Part shown: positions 7,529 to 13,232 of the stretch, in pieces | Position numbering within the stretch: the stretch's first letter is position 1 | Layout of the letters: each line of letters starts with the position of its first letter | Assembly: GCA_003550305.1 (NCBI GenBank) | Contig: QKYT01000958.1 | Span: 1 to 13,232 of the forward strand | Length of the DNA stretch: 13,232 nucleotides | Direction: 5' to 3' | From: Glomus cerebriforme | Lineage: Eukaryota > Glomeromycota > Glomeromycetes > Glomerales > Glomeraceae | The notes under the pieces: model-generated | Told to the model about the DNA's origin: nothing | Seen by the model: the letters and a program-made list of their open reading frames with translations, nothing else | Database searches by the model: none | Position numbers and translations under genes: made by a program

Positions 7529-8365
7529 TTAATCTAACTCAGCGATAATAGGTTCAAGGGAAGGGGTATAGATGGGTAAATTGTTATAGAGACGCTCTAA
7601 GAGTCTCAGATATATGACTGCATTTTCTTGTTGGACTAAAATAGGTTCCTTCTACCATGGTACATTAAATAAAAATCTTGGGTCCATGTCAGGATAAAGA
7701 TGTCCTGGGGCAAAGCTCCAAATACAATGGTAATAAAGGGTACTATAAATTAAATTTTTTTTGCATAATTTACAGTAAGTATGAATATGGTAGTTTTCAG
7801 TGTCGCAGTCCTAAGTACATCTGCTTCCTCCTCTAGTTATCAGTTGGCCTACTATTACCTGCTTAATTTGAATAGCAGTACGATAGATTTGCTCAATATC
7901 TTTTCTGGTAAAATTTCCTGCAGGAATTTCCATATCATATATTCCTATGCTTTTACTTTGTTGATCTAGATTAGAAGTACCATCATTTGAATAGTATTCC
8001 CATTCTATTTCACTTTCATTTTCTTTAATCCATCTTGAGTCCCATCCGTTATTGTGATCTTGCTGGTATTCTTCAGTATTAATGGAGGAAACTTCTGGTT
8101 CACAGGTGCAGATAATATGTCTACAGCATGGGTAAGGCTCATGAATGGTTAAAGGCATGGATTTCTCACTTTTATCTTCTGAAAATTCACTTTCACTATC
8201 ATAAGGGATCTTTTGGTGAGGGGTTAGTCTTCTTCGCTTGTTACTTCTAACTAATGCCATTGATGATGATTCTGCTTCTAGTTCTTCATCTTCTTCAGTA
8301 TCAGCGTTATATGTAATGACTAAGAAATACTCATTTTCCTCTTCAGTATAATTATCATACATTCT
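7529..8365 (-). pseudogene. Extra acidic and Cys/His-rich coding block after RNase H
   Basis: The frame continues straight from the end of RNase H (ADALSRM) for about 278 codons to TAA at 7529, interrupted by TAG at 7811 and 7652. The first part is acidic and disordered in character (YTEEENEY, DTEEDEELEAESSS), with a basic patch SNKRRRL. A Cys/His cluster CCRHIICTC follows, then further acidic text. After the TAG at 7811 comes a zinc-finger-like CKLCKK...YYHC pattern (CX2C, eleven residues, HC) preceded by DCD and HIH, and then a conserved-looking tail with FAPGHLYPDMDPRFLFN, LERLYNNLPIYTP and LEPIIAELD. RNase H in Gypsy elements is normally followed quickly by integrase, so this is an added domain or separate protein. 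Zinc binding is inferred from Cys/His spacing alone. Confidence 0.65.
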
Positions 8366-8830
8366 AGATAATGCATCTGCATTAGCATTATATTTTCCTG
8401 GATGATGTTCAATGGTAAAGTTATATTATTGTAGTTCCATAATCTATCATGCTCTACGTCCTTTGGACATCTTGGAGGTCTTTAACCATTTTAGTGCTGA
8501 ATGGTCTGTTACAATAGAGAATGGTCAACTTAGATAATGATGAAAGTGTTTTACTGCCCACACTATTGCAAGGCATTCTAAATCAGTTATGGGATAATTT
8601 TCTTCTGCCTTATTTGTTGTTCTACTAGCATAAGCAACTACACACTCTTGTCCGTCTACTTTTTGTGATAATATGGCTTCAAGTTCAAACTTGCAAGCGT
8701 TAGTATACAAAGTAAAAGGTGCTTCAAAATCAGGGTACTGCAAGATGGGTGCTTTGATGAGCCTTTCCTTAAGTTTGTCAAAGGTAACTTGTTATTTTTC
8801 CATCCATTGAAAGGGTATTTCCTTTTTAAG
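8366..8830 (-). pseudogene. pol: RNase H region of pol, inactivated
   Basis: It starts at LKKEIPFQWMEK, the usual RT-to-RNase H join. It contains APFTLYTNACKFELEAILSQ, AYASRTTNKAEENYPITDLE, AIVWAVKHFHHYL, IVTDHSALKWL and the closing HHPGKYNANADALSR. The first catalytic Asp of the family (YTDAS) is Asn here (codon at 8699-8701, GAC to AAC). The Glu in TDLECLAI and the Asp in TDH remain. Stops interrupt at 8792, 8525, 8447, 8444 and 8426; the adjacent pair at 8444-8449 sits where R-W is usual. The role would be to degrade template RNA during reverse transcription. The MITE separates it from RT. Confidence 0.92.
8820..8830. repeat. Target-site duplication of the MITE, left copy
   Basis: TCCTTTTTAAG, 11 bp, is identical to 9250-9260. 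The flanking bases differ on both sides, so 11 bp is the maximum length. Confidence 0.9.
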
Positions 8831-9249
8831 AGATCGTCTAAAGCAGGGCAAATCACATGATTTACAAAAATACAAATTTATAAATTATTTTTGAAACTAA
8901 TCATAATATAAACTTANAAATTTNNGAGTAAGTNTATTTTAGCCTGCTCTGTAAGTTTATTTAAGGAAATAAAGTAGGTTAAAAATACTGGTTTTGACTT
9001 TACATATGGATGAACGAACTTTGCTGATCATATCCAAAAATGGATAAATTAATTTGACGAAAATGAAAAAAGTCAAATAAATCAAAAGTGATATTTATAA
9101 CCTCATTTTGCGCTCTAAGTAAACTTGCAGAGCAGGCTAAAATACAACTACAATATGTATTTTGGGAAGTTATATAAGTAGGGGAAACTTTTATTTGGAT
9201 AAGCAAATTTTTTCTGAAGTTACGTGATTTGCCCCCGCTTTAGACGTCC
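8831..9249. mobile_element. 419-bp foldback MITE inserted in pol
   Basis: The ends form terminal inverted repeats: CGTCTAAAGC followed by (A/GG)GGGCAAATCAC on the left (to 8856) and, reverse complemented, on the right (from 9224). A second inverted pair, 24 of 25 matching, lies at 8935-8959 and 9120-9144, almost equidistant from the ends (104 and 105 bp); weaker symmetry continues inward. An 11-bp duplication flanks it. There is no transposase; the short open frames inside are chance. The duplication length suggests a Mutator-like mobiliser, but the superfamily is not proven. Removing it with one duplication (430 bp) joins RT and RNase H in frame. Confidence 0.92.
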
Positions 9250-9260
9250 TCCTTTTTAAG
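9250..9260. repeat. Target-site duplication of the MITE, right copy
   Basis: TCCTTTTTAAG again, part of the codons for LKK in RT. It is identical to 8820-8830. Confidence 0.9.
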
Positions 9261-10058
9261 TAATATGGTCAATGGCTTAGCATGGCGAGCGAAATCTTTA
9301 ATGAATTTTTGGTAATAACCAAAAAGTCTAAGTGCAGCTCGAAGTTGAGTTAAAATCTTAGGAATAGGAAAATTCTTGACTTTTTCAATCTTTTTGGGAT
9401 CTGGGTGAATACCTATTTGTCCTACTATATGTCCTAAGAAGGAGATGGATGGGTAGCAAAAGTGATACTTTTTCAACTTAATACTAAGTTGAGCTTCTCT
9501 TAAGGTTTGGAACACTTGTTTAACATGATCAAGATGGAGTTCTAAAGATCCTTTTGAGTAAATGATAATATCATCCAAGTAGACTGCTATGAAGAGTCCA
9601 AGATAATCTTTTAGGATCCAATTCATGAGGCATTGAAAAGTTCCAGGAGTATTATTTAAGCCAAAAGGCATAACTAAAAATTTGTAGAGGCCTGATGGTG
9701 TGATAAAAGTGGTCTTTTTAATATCATCAGGATGCATAGATACTTGCCAATATCCACTGGCTAAATCTAAGGTAGTGAACCATTGGGATCTGCCTAGAAA
9801 GTCTAACAAATCATCGATCCTTGGTAGAGGATAAGCATCAATTTTTGTGAGAGCATTTAATCTGCGATAATCTATGCATAGGCGCTTATCTCCTTCTTTC
9901 TTTCCTACTATGACAACTGGGAAGGCCCAGGGACTGTGTGAGCGTCTAATGATTCTATTAGCTTCCATCTTTTTGATCTCTTCCTTTAGAAACTGGGTAT
10001 TTTCAGGATTGATACGGTAGGGCTTTTGAGCTACCGGTAAGGCATCTCCTATATGAAT
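9250..10058 (-). pseudogene. pol: Reverse transcriptase region of pol, reading frame clean
   Basis: From the TGA at 10059 to the MITE the frame is uninterrupted (about 270 codons). Motifs in order are IHIGDALPVAQKPYRINPEN, SPWAFPVVIVGKK, LCIDYRRLNALT, AYPLPRIDD, TTLDLASGYWQV (first catalytic Asp), FLVMPFGLNNTP, AVYLDDIIIYS (the YLDD box with two catalytic Asp), FLGHIVG and the thumb-like FGYYQKFIKDFARHAKPLT. All catalytic residues are kept. The box is NTPGTFQ where NTPATFQ is usual. It copies element RNA into DNA in the family. It is classed as a pseudogene because the polyprotein around it is broken. Beyond 9250 the MITE adds a stop at once. Confidence 0.95.
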
Positions 10059-10439
10059 TCAGTACTTGACTATGGTAGTCCTTTCAATTTCAGTTTGTCC
10101 TTTTGCGCAGATATCAGAGTATTCTTTCAGAAGATATTGGAATGACTGTTGTTGGTGGTAATCTAATGATCCTACATGCTGGTCTTCAGGTGCTTTTTCC
10201 TTTTTGCTTAATCTTTTAGCACTTTCTGCTAAAAAAACTGCAGGATTATTATTATCTTGGATTTCTTTATCTTCAGATTCTTTTTCAGAGTTATATGGAG
10301 AATAAACATCACTCCAGGGGTTGTAGGTCATCTCATCCTCAAGGATTTCTTCTTTATCTGTCATGTCTGAGTAATAAATGTAATACTCATCCAAAAGTTC
10401 ATTCTTATAGTAATCATCTTCCGAGTTATAGTCTAACTC
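10059..10439 (-). pseudogene. pol: Acidic linker between protease and RT
   Basis: It is in the same frame as protease and RT, between TAA 10440 and TGA 10059. It is rich in Asp, Glu and Tyr (NSEDDYYKNELLDEYYIYY) and then holds LSKKEKAPEDQ and the pre-RT segment FQYLLKEYSDICAKGQTEI. Gypsy polyproteins have a spacer here; this one is unusually acidic. It has no catalytic motif. Confidence 0.75.
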
Positions 10440-11090
10440 TTAAGTGGTAACCTTGGCTGTCTTAGTAAATATAATGCGAATTCTAACTGTAATGTTATGT
10501 TTGCGAAGGGTTAGGGTTAATTGCTCCCAACTCATGGTAGCATTAGCTTCTTTTAACCAGTTATTGCCTAATATAAGGACTTCATCCTTTGAATCTAAAA
10601 CTTGGAAAGAGGTAGGAATTTCAATCTTTTCTATAACAATAGGAATGTTATCTACAATTCCTAGGGATCTGGTTCTTGCTCTATTTGCAGTAACTACAAT
10701 CATTTTGGAGAGTCTATCAATTTCATAACCTAACTTATTTAAAAGTGCTTTGGTCATTATACTTGTGGCTGCTCCACTATCTACAATAGCGGTTTGGGCT
10801 TTTTGTCCAATTCTGAGGGTACATTTAGCGGCAGTAGTTGGTTCTTCATCACTATCAGCTAAATTTGCTTCTTGAGTTCCATCTTGTTGAGCTTTTTCAC
10901 ATGATCTTCTCACTGCTCTAGATAATCTAGAACAATAAGTGGGGATAACATGTACAGCTTATCCAACAGATAATCCGCATGGTAAATTTTGCAAATAGGT
11001 GATTACGTTGAACTCAGTTAATTGTTCGATAGGTGCTAGTAACAATCTTCTTCTAGGAGTCTTGATAGTTTTATGAAAGAAGTAGTAGTA
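10440..11090 (-). pseudogene. pol: Aspartic protease region of pol
   Basis: The open pol frame begins after TAA 11091. It includes PRRRLLLAPIEQLTEFNV and LQNLPCGLSVG, meets a TAA at 10959, and continues uninterrupted from there to the TAA at 10440. The retropepsin signature is QTAIVDSGAATSIM, with the catalytic Asp codon at 10779-10781, and the second flap-side motif is VLILGNNWL. Spacing fits a single-domain retroviral-type protease that cuts the polyprotein as a dimer. The frame is offset -1 relative to gag. The catalytic part itself has no stop. Confidence 0.9.
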
Positions 11091-11104
11091 TTAGTTATGG
11101 GCGG

Positions 11105-12967
11105 CTAAATCTCAACATCTTCCATTTCTTCAGTATTAGCAGGTACGTTAAAGCGAGGAGTCCTCCTTAAATTTTCCTTTTTTCTGGACTCACTTCTTTG
11201 CGCTCTCTTATTTTTGGAGATTGGACTTTGAGGGTAGGGTCCTGAGTGAGTATTTAAATAGACTTCATACTCTTCTCCATCATTCTCTTCATATTCTTCT
11301 TCATACTCTTCATTATATTCAAAGTCATCCAAATAGTTTACATCCCTGATCTCATATCTGGTGTTTCTTGGTACTGTAGTTAATCTTGGTTGTCTATTAT
11401 ATCTCTGATCAGAATAAGGACAATCTCTTGCCATATGTCTGGGTTGATTGCAATTATAACACTTGAAGTTAGATCCTGTTGGTCTAGGTGCATTAAAATT
11501 ACTGTTCCTAGGTCTTCCTTGATTCATTGGTGGGTGACTTCTTCTTTCCTGTGGTTGAGCTAATAAAGCAGTTGTAAGGTTAGCATAGTTGATAGTAAGT
11601 TGCTCTAACATTTTAGTTAGTTTATCAACTTCAGTTTCAGAAATTTTAGGTCTAGAACTTGAGGCAGTAGTGGTTCCTTGGAACTTAGTAGCTTCAGATG
11701 CAAAGTTGAACCCAATTTTTATTATTCTAGCTGATGTTATAGTGGCATCAAGGTCAACTGGATTATCAGAATATACGAGAGGAGTGTAGGCAGGATTGAG
11801 TTCCATAAGGAACATCTGTTTCTTTTGGTTAGCGTCAGTTAAGCCTACTCAGTCTGATAACTTTCTAAATTTATTAGCATATGAATCAACTGATTCATCA
11901 TTTTTCTATCGTAGAAAGGTCAACTCCTGATACCATTGATTCTTTTTAGTTTTGCTTACAAATCATCCATTGAAGAGATCAGTAAAGTTAGCTCCTCCAT
12001 TAGCTCCAGTGGTAAAATAATTGCCCATTCCAGCTGAAGCGCCTTCAAACTAATCAGCAGCTACTCCTTTAAGAAAACCTCTAGCGACAGCTTTCTTTTT
12101 AGTATCTGTAGTCCATCTATTTGTTACAGCAGCTCTATTAAAAGCTTTAAGCCACTCTACTGGGTCTTCTCCTTCTGCTCCACTAAAAGTCTCAACTTTA
12201 GCAGTTGTTCGTTCTGCATTTTGGTGGGCATTAGCGATAGCTTCTAATCTAACTCCATTTACTCCAAAGATTCAGTCATAAAGTGCTCCTAATTCAATGG
12301 CAGTAGCAGCCATATTTACGTTAGGTGGTGTATTTGGTGGTGTAGGTGTAGGGATACGTGAAAAATTTGGTGGGGTTTATACGAGAATAGGTGGTGTGGG
12401 TGTCCTAGTAAGATTTGGCAGTGTCAGTATTGCGTTAGTTACTTTTGTTAAATTTGTTGATTCTTTTGAAGATACTGGTGATGGTACACTTATTTGTCTT
12501 AAGAGATATCGATCATGTTGTACAGATGCAATAAGTTGATCTAATAATTCTTGGTATGTCTTATCAAAAATATATATGTTAACTGGATGTTCAAAACAAT
12601 TGGTTCTAACAGCTATTCCTAATGTATAATTAAATAAAACCTCAGGTGAAAAAGATTTTCTTAGATATCAAATACTAGTAAGTAAGCATATAAGTACTGA
12701 AAGTAGCTAATCACTTTGTTGTCCAGATAATGTAGTTGAAACTAAATAATTGAATAGATTAAAAGCTGTAATGGTATAGGCTATATAGGTTTCTGCGTTG
12801 AAAGTACAATTGATCCAAATCCAAAAATTCCCAAAAGCAGTATTAATAGATTGTAATGATGGTACTGAATAACAGATATAACAAGAATGGTCTTCGTTTA
12901 GTAGAGAATTTGAGTAATGTCTTAATGTATGTATCACTATATTTATCTCGATCTCTTCAAAGTTCAT
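11105..12967 (-). pseudogene. gag: Gag polyprotein, one frame with eight stops
   Basis: From ATG at 12967 (also conserved as MNFEEI in the + copy) one frame of 621 codons, including the final stop, runs to 11105. It is broken by stops at 12707, 12668, 12377, 12272, 12050, 11963, 11906 and 11849. Parts in order are an N-terminal domain of about 90 residues (SCYICYSV, FWIWINCTF, YTITAFNLF), a Pro/Thr-rich repeat region (12300-12450), a Retrotrans_gag-type capsid region (EWLKAFNRAA, ARGFLKGVAAD-stop-FEG, FTDLF, SVDSYANKFRKL), a zinc knuckle CX2CX4HX4C (CYNC...H...C, about 11461-11420), a strongly acidic stretch (EYEEEYEEND) and a basic tail. It would form the particle and bind element RNA. The 12050 stop replaces a Trp kept in the + copy. 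Confidence 0.92.
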
Positions 12968-13039
12968 GCACTTCTTAATGCATTTCTAATCTCTTAGTCT
13001 CTTAATTCTTTTCTTCACTATATTATCAATTAAAGAGGT
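12968..13039 (-). other. Leader between PBS and gag start
   Basis: This is a short 5' untranslated stretch in element direction. An in-frame TAG lies a few codons before the gag ATG, so 12967 is the first start in that frame. Confidence 0.6.
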
Positions 13040-13057
13040 ACCTGGCAGGAATTACCA
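13040..13057 (-). other. Primer-binding site of the - strand element
   Basis: In element direction TGGTAATTCCTGCCAGGT begins two bases (AG) after the LTR end ...GTAACA. It is complementary to a tRNA 3' end ACCTGGCAGGAATTACCA, whose split (T-stem 3' strand CTGGC, acceptor strand, discriminator A, CCA) is tRNA-like. The isoacceptor is not assigned. Confidence 0.8.
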
Positions 13058-13059
13058 CT

Positions 13060-13232
13060 TGTTACGTCTAATCGTATTCTTGATTCCTTTATCTTGACTT
13101 TAAATTTGAAATAAATAATTAATTAAGTTATAACGATAGAGGTAACAATAATTTATTTTTATTGAGTACAGTTCGCTCTTTAATTGGTAAACGGTATAGT
13201 ATTTTTATAGGTAAAAGATATTTTATTATTCA
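13060..13232 (-). repeat. 5' LTR, cut by window end
   Basis: It begins TGTTACGTCTAATCG on the + strand and matches 5234-5406 over all 173 visible bases with 7 differences and no gap. This is the R/U5 end of the LTR in element direction; the promoter part lies outside the window. Confidence 0.93.

Larger units (their letters stand above)
5234..13232 (-). mobile_element. Near-complete but decayed Ty3/Gypsy LTR retrotransposon
   Basis: Read on the minus strand, the order is LTR, PBS, Gag with zinc knuckle, protease, reverse transcriptase, RNase H, extra coding block, integrase, third ORF, polypurine tract, LTR. RT and RNase H ahead of integrase is the Ty3/Gypsy order. Both LTRs have TGTTA...TAACA ends where visible; the 5' LTR runs off the window at 13232. 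Internal stops exceed twenty, catalytic residues of RNase H and integrase are altered, and a MITE interrupts pol, so the copy is not autonomous. The aligned LTR parts are about 96% identical (7 differences in 173 bp), so it is not a very recent insertion. Confidence 0.92.

Noticed and set aside
8656..8856. 66-codon minus-strand open frame overlapping RNase H
   Set aside because: It is an out-of-frame reading of the RNase H start that runs into the MITE end; the true frame shows RNase H motifs.
9000..9206. 68-codon minus-strand open frame within the MITE
   Set aside because: No protein-like pattern, inside a non-coding foldback element, and not preserved in the opposite arm.
8836..9245. Alternative MITE boundaries at GTC...GAC or TAAAGC...GCTTTA
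   Set aside because: These give no convincing target duplication; the boundaries 8831-9249 give a perfect 11-bp duplication and restore the pol frame.
10444..10728. 94-codon + strand open frame opposite protease
   Set aside because: Antisense shadow of the protease frame, which has clear catalytic motifs.
12297..12539. 80-codon + strand Gly/Val-rich open frame
   Set aside because: It is the complement of the Pro/Thr repeat in gag, which yields Gly/Val-rich antisense text.

Overview
The window is AT-rich eukaryotic repeat DNA. It carries spliced exons with GT-AG introns, a Ty3/Gypsy LTR retrotransposon, and a multi-exon gene whose protein segments resemble (from memory, not searched) a family that is expanded in arbuscular-mycorrhizal fungi of the Rhizophagus type. 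A Glomeromycotina genome is my best guess. There are no bacterial features and no intact host gene. Scattered N bases suggest a draft assembly, perhaps with partly collapsed repeats.

Layout, left to right. 1-480: non-coding, with an AT microsatellite and a cluster of short GTTG/CAAC palindromes. 481-3463 (+): one decayed multi-exon gene with seven stops in its first four exons and five more in the last two, at least two frameshifts, a purine-rich minisatellite in one intron, and a core that looks like a DDE/RNase H-fold nuclease. 3464-3729: nothing recognised. 3730-5080 (+): an old, truncated copy of a Gypsy element (LTR remnant, primer-binding site, broken gag). 5234-13232 (-): a second, much more complete element of the same family, read right to left. 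It runs 5' LTR (cut by the window end), primer-binding site, gag, protease, reverse transcriptase, RNase H, an unusual acidic and Cys/His-rich block, integrase, a separate third ORF, polypurine tract and 3' LTR. A 419-bp foldback MITE sits inside pol, between reverse transcriptase and RNase H.

How it fits together. The (-) element once had a complete Gypsy cycle: the LTR supplies promoter and polyA signal, a tRNA primes at the PBS, Gag packages the RNA, PR/RT/RH copy it and IN inserts the DNA. It is now dead. I count more than 20 in-frame stops. The first RNase H aspartate reads Asn, the integrase catalytic Glu reads Lys, and one zinc-binding His of integrase reads Tyr. The two LTRs differ at 7 of 173 comparable positions; all 7 are transitions and three sites have a CpG signature, which suggests methylation-driven or RIP-like decay. 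Precise removal of the MITE plus one copy of its 11-bp target duplication puts RT and RNase H back in one frame, so it inserted into a pol frame that was continuous at that point.

The least ordinary parts are the coding block between RNase H and integrase, the third ORF wedged between integrase and the polypurine tract, and the nested MITE.
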